Shown: positions 1-6,870, numbered from the stretch's first letter. The stretch is DNA of 17,131 nucleotides from an uncultured Collinsella sp. (GCA_959026535.1 CAUFMB010000044.1:1-17131); one strand, 5' to 3'. Notes: generated by a model from the sequence alone, not told the origin. Numbers and translations are program-made.

Positions 1-50
1 ACGGCGAGTTAGCCGGCAGGTCGGCATGTCAATCCTGGTCTAACAGAGCC
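1..50. repeat. Left copy of 50-bp terminal inverted repeat (probable IS end)
   Basis: These 50 bases are the exact reverse complement of positions 17079-17128, and the match continues two more bases (51-52 against 17077-17078). Read outward from the window, both copies begin GGCTCTGTTAGACC. A 5'-GGCTCT end next to an A/T-rich target is reminiscent of ISL3-family ends, but that is from memory and weak. No transposase gene lies inside the window. The likely meaning is that both edges enter the same end of a repeated mobile element. An invertible-segment boundary is the alternative. Confidence 0.8.
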
Positions 51-88
51 TTTTGTTTTCGTCCCGCTCGTTTTGTGAAACACGGCTA

Positions 89-134
89 ACTTTTAGGCAA
101 AGTAGTAAGACATGGGCAACTTTTGCGGTAAAGT
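89..134 (+). promoter_or_regulatory. Paired dyads upstream of the DtxR-family regulator
   Basis: Two similar dyads lie in the leader of the metalloregulator gene: ACTTT-N5-AAAGT at 89-103 and ACTTT-N6-AAAGT at 119-134. Their centres are about 30 bp apart, roughly three helical turns. The wider units (AACTTTT...AAAGT...AAG) are also direct repeats of each other. They are plausible operator sites, for the regulator itself or another factor. They do not match the classical DtxR box, and binding is inference only. Confidence 0.35.
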
Positions 135-187
135 AAGCCGTGGAAAGTATCCAAAGGCTAACTAGCAATCATCGCGAAAGGCGGCCC

Positions 188-577
188 ATGGCCCTACGTG
201 AATCCGGAGAAGACTATCTCGAATCGATCTACGTTCTGTCGGAACGCCAGGGCATCGTGCGCTCGATCGACGTTGCGGAGTACCTCGGCGTAACCAAGGC
301 GAGCGTTTCCAAGGCCATGGCGACGCTGGAAAGCAACGGCTATGTCGAAATGGGCAAGCGCGACGTTCATCTGACGGAGCGTGGTCTGGAGGTCGCTCGC
401 CAAATGTGGGAGCGTCACTGCTTTTTCGTGGGGCTGCTGGAGGATGCGGGTGTTTCGGCTGAGGTCGCGTCGCAAGAGGGCTGCCACATGGAGCACTGCC
501 TGAGCGAGGAAAGCTTCGAGAAACTGAGGGCGATGCTGAACCGGGGCGAGGCGACGGGCCAAGCGGCGGAATCCTAA
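188..577 (+). CDS. DtxR/MntR-family metal-dependent transcriptional repressor
   Basis: The 129-residue protein has the two-domain core of the DtxR/MntR family: an N-terminal winged helix (about 1-62, recognition helix near TKASVSKAMATLE) and a helical dimerisation/metal-binding domain (about 63-120). There is no SH3-like third domain, so the length is MntR-like. Candidate metal ligands sit where the family has them: D9 and E12 in GEDYLE, H77, and C99-H-M-E102-H103. The Cys-x-x-Glu-His spacing is closer to DtxR/IdeR (iron) than to B. subtilis MntR, so the metal could be Fe(II) or Mn(II). The ATG at 188 is chosen because it follows an AAAGGCGG ribosome site and begins the conserved helix; an in-frame GTG at 140 adds only a non-conserved extension. 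The gene stands alone, converging on the zinc ATPase. Its targets may include the nitroreductase promoter and the permease, but that is inference. Confidence 0.85.
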   Translation: MALRESGEDYLESIYVLSERQGIVRSIDVAEYLGVTKASVSKAMATLESNGYVEMGKRDVHLTERGLEVARQMWERHCFFVGLLEDAGVSAEVASQEGCHMEHCLSEESFEKLRAMLNRGEATGQAAES

Positions 578-597
578 CGAACCCCCAGTAGCGCGGA

Positions 598-638
598 GTT
601 CGCGCAAAGCGCGAACCAGCGACCGGGACCAGCGGTCC
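598..638. other. Two short GC-rich hairpins after the regulator gene
   Basis: A perfect 8-bp stem with a three-base loop lies at 598-616 (GTTCGCGC-aaa-GCGCGAAC). A second small stem follows at 626-638 (GGACC-agc-GGTCC). Only a very short T run (TTTC, 639 onward) follows, so a role in termination or 3'-end stability of the metalloregulator mRNA is possible but not certain. Confidence 0.45.
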
Positions 639-713
639 TTTCGGCCAAGTCCATTTCAGCAAAGGAACCCCGCCAGCAAGCGATGCCCAAGAACTGCCAC
701 CTACGTCACCGCA

Positions 714-840
714 GGCCGGGGCCGGGTTTGGTTTTGAAAACACTCCACAGCGCGAGGCCCGCCTTTCCGTTGCTCCGCAGGAGCAGGAAAGACGGGCCTC
801 ATGCGCGAGGACGTTTTCAAAACCAAGCCCGGTCCCGGCC
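714..840. repeat. 127-bp nested palindromic element between convergent genes
   Basis: The outer arms 714-741 and 813-840 pair over all 28 positions in RNA form, with just two G-U wobbles. Inside them, 754-761 pairs with 793-800 (GAGGCCCG/CGGGCCTC), 764-768 with 786-790, and 771-775 with 781-785 around a five-base loop. The whole segment folds into one long interrupted hairpin. It fills most of the gap between the metalloregulator and the ATPase stop codon at 857. No terminal T-tract and no obvious target duplication are visible. It may be a MITE- or REP-like palindrome, a structured RNA, or a strong bidirectional barrier to transcription. Confidence 0.8.
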
Positions 841-856
841 GGACAGCCCACGAACG

Positions 857-2809
857 CTACAGGTTCTTGACACCCATCGCGCGCATGGCATTCAGGATGG
901 CGATAATCGCCACGCCCACGTCGCCGAACACAGCAAGCCACATGTTGGCGATGCCCAGTGCCGCAAGCACCAGAATCAGCAACTTAATGCCCAGCGCAAA
1001 GATGATGTTCTGCCAAACAATCGACATGGTCTTGCGCGCCACGCGGATCGCGCGGGAGATGTTGGACGGCTTGTCATCCATGAGCACGACGTCCGCCGCC
1101 TCAATTGCGGCGTCCGAGCCCATAGCGCCCATGGCGATGCCAACGTCTGCGCGGGTAAGCACGGGTGCGTCGTTGATACCGTCGCCTACAAAGGCGAGCT
1201 TGCCCTTGCCCGATTCTGCTGCAAGCAGCGCCTCGACACGCTCGACCTTATCACCCGGTAACAGCTGCGCGTGGAACTCGTCGAGACCGAGTTGCTTGGC
1301 TACAGACGCTGCAACCTCCTCACGGTCGCCCGTGAGCATGACGGTGCGCTTGACACCGGCGGCGTGCAGGTCGCGAATCGTTTGCTCGGCATCGGTCTTT
1401 ATGGTGTCGGCAATTACGATGTGGCCGGCGTACGTATCATCGACCAGCACGTGGAGGATGGTGCCGACGATCTCGCAATTGGGCGCTTCGATACCGGCCA
1501 CAGCAAGCATCTTGGCATTGCCGACGATGACGCGCTTGCCGTCGATAATCGCCGTCACGCCATGGCCCGCGTCATTGGTGGAGTCGCTTACGCGTTTGGG
1601 ATCGAGCTCGCCCTGGAAGGCGGTGCGTACCGACTGCGCGATGGGATGGTCGGAGAATGACTCGGCAAGGGCCGCGACTTCGAGCAGCGACTGCTCGGTA
1701 TAGCCTGCCTCGGGGTGTACCGCCACGACCGAAAACGTGCCGTTGGTGAGCGTGCCGGTCTTGTCAAAGACGACGGTGTCCACATCCGCGAGCGTCTCGA
1801 GGTAGTTAGAGCCCTTGATGAGGACGCCCAGCTTGGATGCGCCACCGATGCCGCCAAAAAAGCTGAGCGGCACGCTGATCACGAGCGCGCATGGGCAACT
1901 GACGACGAGGAAGGTCAGGCCGCGCAGGATCCAGTCGGACCAGGCGCCGGTGACCAAGCCACCGCCGAGCGCGAGTACCGCGGCCGCGCCGGTGACAGCG
2001 GGCGTGTAGACGCGGGCGAAGCGCGTGATGAAGTTCTCGGTGCGTGCCTTCTTCTCACTAGCGTTTTCTACGAGCTCCAGGACGCGCGCGACGGTGGACT
2101 CGCCAAAGGGCTTGGTGGTGCGCACGTGGAGGAGACCCGTCATGTTGATGCAGCCGCTGATGATATCGTCTCCAGTTTTGGCCGGGCGGGGGACCGACTC
2201 TCCGGTAAGGGCGGCGGTATCGAGCTGTGTCTCGCCCTCGACGATGACGCCGTCGATAGGCACGCGCTCACCGGGCTTGACCACGATCACGGTGCCGACG
2301 GCGATGTCATCGGGGAAGACCTGCTCGAGTGTGCCGTCGGGCTGCTCGACGTTAGCGTAGTCGGGCGCGATGTCCATCATGGCACTGATCGACTTGCGGC
2401 TCTTGCCCACGGCGTACGCCTGAAACAGCTCGCCGACCTGGTAGAACAGCATGACGGCGGCGCCTTCGGCCATGTGCGGGTCGGTATCGGGGAAGAGCAC
2501 CATGGCAAACGCGCCGATGGTCGCGACGGCCATGAGGAAGCTCTCGTCGAAGGCCTTGCCGCGGCGGATGTTATTGAATGCCTTTTGCAGTACGTCGTAG
2601 CCGGCAATCAAAAACGGCACGAGGAACAGCACAAAGCTGGCGTAGATGTCGCCCGGGGTGCCGAATGCGGCGGTAAGGGTGCCGAACTCATCGAGGGCGT
2701 ACACCACGGCAAAAATGCCCAGCGCTACCAGGATGCGGTTGCGCTTATGCTCGAGTGATTCTTTTTTCTTGCGCTTCTTCTTTTTCTTTTTGGGGTCGGC
2801 GGTGGCCAT
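857..2809 (-). CDS. Zinc/cadmium/lead-exporting P1B-type ATPase without N-terminal HMA domain
   Basis: The 650-residue membrane ATPase exports divalent soft metals at the cost of ATP. All P-type landmarks are present: actuator TGES at 202-205, transmembrane CPC at 305-307, phosphorylation site DKTGT at 349-353, HP at 388-389, GDGIND at 542-547. K609 and D630 (in GDVGVA) in the last two helices are the P1B-2 (ZntA/CadA) signature, which supports Zn/Cd/Pb over copper. The N-terminus has no CxxC domain. Instead it begins with a lysine run (residues 7-16, one Arg) before the first helix, and the HMA domain is a separate gene just upstream. The start at 2809 is chosen because GGGAGGA lies 9-15 bases upstream; in-frame codons further upstream would run through the O3 operator region. 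It is the last gene of the arsR-hma-ATPase operon. Confidence 0.95.
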   Translation of the reverse strand: MATADPKKKKKKRKKKESLEHKRNRILVALGIFAVVYALDEFGTLTAAFGTPGDIYASFVLFLVPFLIAGYDVLQKAFNNIRRGKAFDESFLMAVATIGAFAMVLFPDTDPHMAEGAAVMLFYQVGELFQAYAVGKSRKSISAMMDIAPDYANVEQPDGTLEQVFPDDIAVGTVIVVKPGERVPIDGVIVEGETQLDTAALTGESVPRPAKTGDDIISGCINMTGLLHVRTTKPFGESTVARVLELVENASEKKARTENFITRFARVYTPAVTGAAAVLALGGGLVTGAWSDWILRGLTFLVVSCPCALVISVPLSFFGGIGGASKLGVLIKGSNYLETLADVDTVVFDKTGTLTNGTFSVVAVHPEAGYTEQSLLEVAALAESFSDHPIAQSVRTAFQGELDPKRVSDSTNDAGHGVTAIIDGKRVIVGNAKMLAVAGIEAPNCEIVGTILHVLVDDTYAGHIVIADTIKTDAEQTIRDLHAAGVKRTVMLTGDREEVAASVAKQLGLDEFHAQLLPGDKVERVEALLAAESGKGKLAFVGDGINDAPVLTRADVGIAMGAMGSDAAIEAADVVLMDDKPSNISRAIRVARKTMSIVWQNIIFALGIKLLILVLAALGIANMWLAVFGDVGVAIIAILNAMRAMGVKNL

Positions 2810-2832
2810 GACTCGTATCCTCCCATTTGAAT

Positions 2833-2852
2833 GTATGAACATTCGCTCATAT
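2833..2852 (-). promoter_or_regulatory. Operator-like site O3 before the ATPase gene
   Basis: The 20-mer GTATGAACATTCGCTCATAT matches the two sites upstream of the ArsR gene in dyad (TATGA...TCATA), spacing and much of the centre. It lies about 24 bp upstream of the ATPase start codon, inside the operon, so the ATPase probably has a second point of metal control. A weak A/T-rich -10-like stretch overlaps it, but no clear -35 is seen. Confidence 0.75.
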
Positions 2853-2862
2853 AATTTCGCGA

Positions 2863-2890
2863 GCAAAGGCCGCAGCAAGCGCGGCCTTGC
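2863..2890 (-). other. Intra-operon hairpin between hma and ATPase genes
   Basis: On the transcribed strand GCAAGGCCGC pairs with GCGGCCTTTGC (one bulged base) around a seven-base loop, directly after the hma stop codon. There is no long T-tract. It could be an attenuator, or an RNA processing/stability element that sets chaperone and pump levels apart. Confidence 0.5.
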
Positions 2891-2909
2891 AGGTTGGCGT
2901 AAACCTGGG

Positions 2910-3128
2910 CTAGAGAATAATCTCGCAGTCCGGCTCGGCGTCGGCGGTGAACTCCACAACGCGGTCGAGGACCTCGTCGAACTCGGCGTCATCGGCCTCG
3001 AGCGTCAACTTCTGGGTCATAAAGTTGACGGACACGGATTTGACGCCCTCGAGCTTGGCCAGCTCGTCCTGAAGCTCGCGCGCACAGTTGGCGCAGTCGA
3101 TCTCATCGAGCTTAAACTGCTTTTTCAT
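2910..3128 (-). CDS. Free-standing heavy-metal-associated (HMA) domain protein
   Basis: This 72-residue protein is one ferredoxin-like HMA domain with the metal-binding motif DCANC (C12, C15) after the first strand. The preceding Asp is typical of HMA domains of Zn/Cd ATPases rather than copper chaperones. C69 near the C-terminus may be a further ligand. It follows the ArsR repressor gene and precedes the pump that lacks this domain, so it most likely acts in trans as a metallochaperone or detached regulatory domain for it. AAAGGA lies 8 bases before the ATG. The family assignment is clear; docking to the pump is inference. Confidence 0.92.
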   Translation of the reverse strand: MKKQFKLDEIDCANCARELQDELAKLEGVKSVSVNFMTQKLTLEADDAEFDEVLDRVVEFTADAEPDCEIIL

Positions 3129-3191
3129 GGTGGGTTCCTTTCCCTGTATTTGCGGCTTGGGTGCAGGCCGCGCTGGTACCGTGGTTGGCTG

Positions 3192-3557
3192 CTATTCGCA
3201 GATGTGGCTCATGCCCTGGTTGAGCATGGTGTAGACGTGGTCGTCGGCGAGCGAGTAGAGGATATTGCGCCCGTCGCGCCGGAATTTAACCAGGTGCGAC
3301 TGCTTGAGTGTGCGCAGCTGGTGCGATACTGCCGACTGCGAGGTTTCGGTCGCTTCGGCGATGTCTGCCACGCAGAGCTCGCGGCCCATGAGGGCGTAAA
3401 GGATCTTGATACGCGTGGTGTCGCTGAAGACCTTGAACAGGTCGGCGAGGTCGTAGAGAAGTTCCTCGTCGGGAAGGTCCTCGGGCGAGCAGGTGGTGGG
3501 GATCGCGGGTTCGGTGGCCTCGATGTCGGGTTTCGTTTCATCAACGCGGGTGCTCAT
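3192..3557 (-). CDS. ArsR/SmtB-family zinc/cadmium-responsive repressor
   Basis: The 121-residue winged-helix repressor controls the efflux operon. The core (about 35-105) contains the recognition helix in TSQSAVSHQLRTLK and a beta-wing (RRDGRNILYSL). Candidate alpha-5 metal ligands are D105, H107, H118 and E121. Their 2-11-3 spacing matches the Zn site of CzrA/SmtB, with Glu in place of the last His. Cysteines C23 and C62 (in ELCVAD) could also form a CadC-like alpha-3N site, so both Zn and Cd/Pb sensing are possible. AAAGGA precedes the ATG. It is the first gene of a three-gene operon (63 nt gap to hma) and very likely autoregulates through the sites at 3572-3626. Confidence 0.93.
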   Translation of the reverse strand: MSTRVDETKPDIEATEPAIPTTCSPEDLPDEELLYDLADLFKVFSDTTRIKILYALMGRELCVADIAEATETSQSAVSHQLRTLKQSHLVKFRRDGRNILYSLADDHVYTMLNQGMSHICE

Positions 3558-3571
3558 TGCAATATCCTTTC

Positions 3572-3591
3572 ATATGAACATGCGCTCATAT
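3572..3591 (-). promoter_or_regulatory. ArsR/SmtB-type operator O1
   Basis: The 20-mer ATATGAACATGCGCTCATAT has ATATGA/TCATAT arms around 8 bp. It lies between the predicted transcription start and the ribosome site of the arsR gene, where bound repressor would block elongation or initiation. The same geometry recurs at 3607 and 2833. Confidence 0.8.
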
Positions 3592-3603
3592 AACTTGCTT
3601 TCG

Positions 3604-3631
3604 ATTATATGAGTGTATGTTCATATGTCAA
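3604..3631 (-). promoter_or_regulatory. arsR operon promoter with overlapping operator O2
   Basis: On the minus strand a consensus -35 TTGACA (3626-3631) and a perfect -10 TATAAT (3604-3609) are separated by 16 bp. The spacer is occupied by a second operator at 3607-3626, whose minus-strand sequence is ATATGAACATACACTCATAT. Its first and last bases overlap the two hexamers. Occlusion of polymerase by the apo-repressor, relieved by metal, is the expected mechanism for this family. Confidence 0.85.
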
Positions 3632-3879
3632 TACAATTTGCGTTAATTTCGATGACTGCTTGCCGCTTCTGCGATTTTCTGTGGGTTGGGAGACATCGAC
3701 GCAATGCTCGCCAACATATTTCGAGATGTTCGGCTAGCATGCTAAGAAAGCCACCTTGAGAAGCATTAGAACTGTTCATATTTGTACTTTATCGTGTCAA
3801 ATACCGCGAGAATCAGTTCTTCCTCTGCGCGCTACCCCTGCCGACTATGTGAAGCACGCGTATTTGCTCGTTTTGATGA
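3632..3879. other. Intergenic region without recognised gene
   Basis: The stretch between the arsR promoter and the exonuclease terminator is relatively A/T-rich. It shows no convincing reading frame, RNA gene or repeat on either strand. Confidence 0.6.
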
Positions 3880-3915
3880 AAACTAGGGTGCAGCCATAAG
3901 GCTGCGCCCTAGTTT
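3880..3915 (-). terminator. Terminator hairpin after the exonuclease gene
   Basis: A 16-bp nearly perfect stem (AAACTAGGGTGCAGCC with GGCTGCGCCCTAGTTT, one G-U pair) closes a four-base loop. It sits 66 bases past the exonuclease stop codon. The T-rich tail on the minus strand is short (TTTT). Confidence 0.8.
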
Positions 3916-3980
3916 ACTGCGTGTCGGTGTGCCCAGACGGATTGCGCTGTGCCTGGCAGGCGCTCCCGCAGATGGATCGG

Positions 3981-4949
3981 TTATTTCGCGAATAGGTTCT
4001 TGAGGTTGAACTCGGCCTGAACCGTGCGGAGCATGAGGTCGGTGTCGTCGAGGCCCAGGTGCTGCTCGTTGGCGTCGGCGGCGAGGGTTCCACGGCGGCG
4101 CGCCCAGTTCTCGAGCGCGGCGGGCGCGGATTCGCGGGGGAGCGAGCGGACGTCGGCATCCAGGCTGCGGCAGATCTGGCGCGAGTCGATGACGATGATC
4201 TTGCCGGCGCGGCGTGCCTCGGCGTAACCGTCCAGGTGGATCTTGAACCAACTGTCCTCAAAGGCGGCGTTGTGCGCCATGTACGGGTACTTCTTCATAA
4301 GCTTGAGCAGCTGCTTCTGCAGTTCCTTGTTCTCGCGGAATGGCTTTTTGCCGTCGATGTCGTCCCAGGTGATGTGGTGGATATTCGACAACGGCACATC
4401 CTCGCCGCGGTAGATGTCGGGCAGACCGCAGTAGTGCGCCTCGGCGTCGTGCGGGACGGCGTCGCTGGTGAGCTCCATGATTTCCCAACCCACATTGATG
4501 ATATAACCGCGCTCGGGTGCACGGCCGGTGGTCTCGATGTCGATACCGAGCACGGTGCCCTGGATGGGCTTGCGGGCGTAGGCCACGCCGAGCGCGTCGC
4601 GGTCGCCGCGGATCTCGCGCATGACCGACGCGGCGGTGCGCTTTTGCATCTTGCCGATGGCGGCGCAGGTGTCGGCATCGGACAGGCCGCGCGAAAGCGT
4701 CGCGGGCGTCACGTTGCGCAGGCGCGCCTCGCCAATCTGGTCGCACAGGTCGCGGTTGCGGTCAGCCAGGTCGCGCACGGTGGCAAAGTCGAAGCTGGGG
4801 TCGCCCTCGGCGGTAAAGTACTCGGTTTCGAGCACCTTAAGGGCCTCCTCGCCCTTCTGGCGCTCGGACTCCATGGCGCCGTGATCGCCATAGATAAACA
4901 TGGGAATAAACGGCTGGCGCTCGTATTCGAGTGCTTGTGAAACGTTCAT
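3981..4949 (-). CDS. DEDDh-family 3'-5' exonuclease (DnaQ-like)
   Basis: The 322-residue protein has a C-terminal RNase-H-fold exonuclease domain (about 132-312). Exo I is GIDIETTG (D137, E139), Exo II is HNAAFEDSW (D232) and Exo III is H297-x4-D302, so all four acidic metal ligands and the DEDDh-type histidine are present. The N-terminal 130 residues are charged and helical and match no domain I recognise. The protein is longer than a bare epsilon-type exonuclease and is not attached to a polymerase or helicase, so a role in DNA repair or RNA processing cannot be narrowed. AAGGAG lies 10 bases before the ATG. It is monocistronic, diverging from the metal permease. Confidence 0.85.
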   Translation of the reverse strand: MNVSQALEYERQPFIPMFIYGDHGAMESERQKGEEALKVLETEYFTAEGDPSFDFATVRDLADRNRDLCDQIGEARLRNVTPATLSRGLSDADTCAAIGKMQKRTAASVMREIRGDRDALGVAYARKPIQGTVLGIDIETTGRAPERGYIINVGWEIMELTSDAVPHDAEAHYCGLPDIYRGEDVPLSNIHHITWDDIDGKKPFRENKELQKQLLKLMKKYPYMAHNAAFEDSWFKIHLDGYAEARRAGKIIVIDSRQICRSLDADVRSLPRESAPAALENWARRRGTLAADANEQHLGLDDTDLMLRTVQAEFNLKNLFAK

Positions 4950-5031
4950 ATAACTGCTCCTTGGACGGGCCGTGTCGCGCGGCTCGGTGGCATTGAGTTA
5001 TGGCGAGATGATAGTTTACCATGGGCAACTA

Positions 5032-5089
5032 TTGGCATCGCGCCTAGGACAACTACAATACCCTAGTTGACCGCTAGGACTTTTACAAT
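5032..5089 (+). promoter_or_regulatory. Candidate promoter and operator of the metal permease
   Basis: A -35 TTGGCA (5032-5037) and -10 TACAAT (5054-5059) are 16 bp apart. The -10 overlaps a dyad, GGACAACTA (5047-5055) with TAGTTGACC (5064-5072), one mismatch, eight-base centre. The units CTAGGAC...TACAAT also recur as direct repeats exactly 30 bp apart (5044-5059 and 5074-5089). This is good architecture for a repressor site, but the regulator is unknown. The 11-mer CATGGGCAACT at 5020-5030 also occurs upstream of the DtxR-family gene (111-121). Confidence 0.5.
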
Positions 5090-5121
5090 GCTGCCGAAAG
5101 ACATGAAAGGTTCCATCCGTC

Positions 5122-6222
5122 ATGGATTTGCTGATTGATATTCTGCTCGACGCCGGCAAGGACACGCTCTCGCTGGCGCCGTTTTTGTTGGTGACGTATC
5201 TTGCTCTCGAGACACTTGAGCACGTTGCGGGCGACCGCGTCAACGGCGCTATCAAGCGCGCCGGCGCTGCGGGTCCCGTGGCTGGCTCGCTGCTGGGCAT
5301 TGTGCCGCAGTGCGGATTTTCGGCCATGGCAGCAACGCTGTACGCCGGCCGTGTCGTGACGCTGGGCACGCTGGTCGCCGTGTTCCTCTCGACCTCCGAT
5401 GAGATGCTGCCGCTGTTGCTCGCCGAGCAGGTGCCCGTGCAGACCATGGCGATGCTTTTGGCTTCGAAGGCACTGATCGCGCTGGTCACGGGCTTTATCG
5501 TGGACGCGGCTATCCGCGGCCTTCGTCGTAATTCCCGCGCGCATGCGGCGATTCGCCGTACCGTGCTGGGGACCGCTGCCAATCCGGCTCATGTGAACTG
5601 CGCGCACGACGACCATACCGGGGGCGACATCATTGATGAAGTGGCCGAGGCGGGCGTGAGCGCCGACCACATCCACGAGTTGTGCGAGCGCGACCATTGC
5701 GGTTGCGATGATGATGAAGATGAACACGAGCGCGACCACGGACACAGCCATGACCACGGTCACGCAGGCGAGCATGAGCACCACCACGGCCATGGGCACG
5801 ACCACGGTCACTCCCACGAAGGTGCGCCCGTCCTGTCGATTATCCGCAGCGCGATCTCGCACACCGTGCAGGTTTCGGTTTTTATTTTCCTGGTGACGCT
5901 GATTCTAGTTGCCGTGCTCGAGACCTTCGGAGAGTCCGCGATCGAGCAGTTCCTGCGTGGCAACGAGACGCTCGCCGTCTTGGGCTCGGCACTCGTCGGC
6001 CTGATCCCCAACTGCTCGGCCAGCGTGGTCATTACGCAGCTGTACCTGGAGGGCGCGCTACAGCTGGCGCCGATGCTCGCCGGCACGCTCATTTCCGCCG
6101 GCGTGGGCTATCTTGTCCTGTTCCGCACCAACCGCAGCGCTCGTGAAAACGCCGTGTTCCTGGTCATGATGTACGTCATCGGCGCCGGCTGGGGCCTTAT
6201 CCTATCCGCTTTCGGCCTCTAA
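5122..6222 (+). CDS. Putative heavy-metal/manganese exporter of the ArsP_2 (10-TM) type
   Basis: The 366-residue membrane protein has two homologous halves marked by GIVPQCGFS (59-67) and GLIPNCSAS (293-301). Each is followed by further hydrophobic helices and a conserved polar stretch (STSDEMLP in the first half). The halves are joined by a cytoplasm-sized loop, about 134-238, with an extreme His/Asp/Glu-rich segment at 189-232 (repeated HDHGH/HGHGHDHGH) and Cys pairs C193/C195, a likely metal-binding loop. This layout fits the family annotated as putative manganese transporter or 10-TM heavy-metal exporter (PF11449, from memory). Substrate and direction are not shown by sequence. AAAGG precedes the ATG by 11 bases. 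It is a single-gene unit between its own promoter and a strong terminator. Confidence 0.82.
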   Translation: MDLLIDILLDAGKDTLSLAPFLLVTYLALETLEHVAGDRVNGAIKRAGAAGPVAGSLLGIVPQCGFSAMAATLYAGRVVTLGTLVAVFLSTSDEMLPLLLAEQVPVQTMAMLLASKALIALVTGFIVDAAIRGLRRNSRAHAAIRRTVLGTAANPAHVNCAHDDHTGGDIIDEVAEAGVSADHIHELCERDHCGCDDDEDEHERDHGHSHDHGHAGEHEHHHGHGHDHGHSHEGAPVLSIIRSAISHTVQVSVFIFLVTLILVAVLETFGESAIEQFLRGNETLAVLGSALVGLIPNCSASVVITQLYLEGALQLAPMLAGTLISAGVGYLVLFRTNRSARENAVFLVMMYVIGAGWGLILSAFGL

Positions 6223-6230
6223 GTAGGCCT

Positions 6231-6306
6231 AAAAAATGGGCTTCAAATAGCCATGCTCGGCGTCTGCGCAATGCGGCGACGCATGGCATTTTGAAGCCCG
6301 TTTTTT
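6231..6306. terminator. Bidirectional terminator after the metal permease
   Basis: GGGCTTCAAA (6238-6247) pairs with TTTGAAGCCC (6290-6299), and GCCATG (6250-6255) pairs with CATGGC (6282-6287). The stem is flanked by an A-run on the left and TTTTTT on the right (6301-6306), so it can terminate from either side. It lies 9 bases after the permease stop codon. Confidence 0.9.
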
Positions 6307-6343
6307 GTTGAGCCATGGATTCCGAGCGCTCACACCGCGCAAA

Positions 6344-6385
6344 ACAAAAAGGTAGATTTCCGGGCATGTCCCGAAAATCTACCTT
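6344..6385 (-). terminator. Terminator after the DUF188 gene
   Basis: AAGGTAGATTTCCGGG (6349-6364) pairs with CCCGAAAATCTACCTT (6370-6385), with one A/C mismatch in the stem. On the minus strand it is followed by a T-rich tail (CCTTTTTGTTTT). It begins 2 bases after the stop codon. Confidence 0.9.
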
Positions 6386-6387
6386 GG

Positions 6388-6870
6388 TTAGCGCAGCAGC
6401 TCGGTGAGGCTGCGCTTAAAGCGGGCCCGGTCTTCGCTGGTAAATGCCGCCGGACCGCGAGTGCGACCGCCGGCGCGGCGCACCTTCTTTTCCTCGTGGC
6501 GAATAAACAGTTGCATGTCGATGGTCGCCTTATCGTAGACGCGCCCGCGCACGCCGATGGCGGCGGCATCGCGCCCGAGCACCATGCTCGCCAAGCCAAT
6601 GTCCTGCGTCACGACTACGTCGCCCGCCTGCAGGCGTTCGACAATGGCAAAGTCGGCGCTGTCGGCGCCCACGCTCACATCGAGCGTCGTGACCCAAAAT
6701 CCGCGTCGCGCATGCTCGACGTCGCGCGGATCGTCGCGGCGAATGTGGCGTTCCAGGTTCTGTGTGCTGTTGCCGGCGATAACGACGGCGACGCCCGCCC
6801 GCCGCGCGCAGTCAATCGACTCGCGCGTGACCGGGCAGGCGTCTGCATCAATAAAGAGCGTTCGCGGCAT
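6388..6870 (-). CDS. YaiI/YqxD-family protein (DUF188, UPF0178)
   Basis: This 160-residue protein has the family's N-terminal FIDADACPV motif (residues 6-14), VVTQDIGLA near the middle and the basic C-terminal GGRTRGPAAFTSEDR segment. The fold is PIN/NYN nuclease-like, with acidic residues (D8, D10, and D94 in TQDIG) in the expected places. Nuclease activity has not been established for the family as far as I know. Its ATG directly abuts the stop codon of the HdeD-like gene upstream (TAG then ATG, zero gap) and has no good ribosome site of its own, so translation is probably coupled. Confidence 0.9.
   Translation of the reverse strand: MPRTLFIDADACPVTRESIDCARRAGVAVVIAGNSTQNLERHIRRDDPRDVEHARRGFWVTTLDVSVGADSADFAIVERLQAGDVVVTQDIGLASMVLGRDAAAIGVRGRVYDKATIDMQLFIRHEEKKVRRAGGRTRGPAAFTSEDRARFKRSLTELLR

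Noticed and set aside
140..187. Upstream GTG start for the DtxR-family regulator
   Set aside because: The added 16 residues are not conserved in the family, and the ATG at 188 has the better ribosome site.
714..840. Reading the large palindrome as an ordinary rho-independent terminator
   Set aside because: There is no terminal T-tract on either strand and the stem is far longer than needed.
1715..2758. Long plus-strand open frame (347 codons) opposite the ATPase gene
   Set aside because: It is antisense to a full P-type ATPase with all motifs. The translation is Asp/Gly/Ala/His-rich with no domain, a typical shadow in G+C-rich DNA.
4059..4940. 293-codon plus-strand frame opposite the exonuclease
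   Set aside because: Composition is shadow-like (Val/Ala/Gly/Asp), while the minus-strand protein carries all exonuclease motifs.
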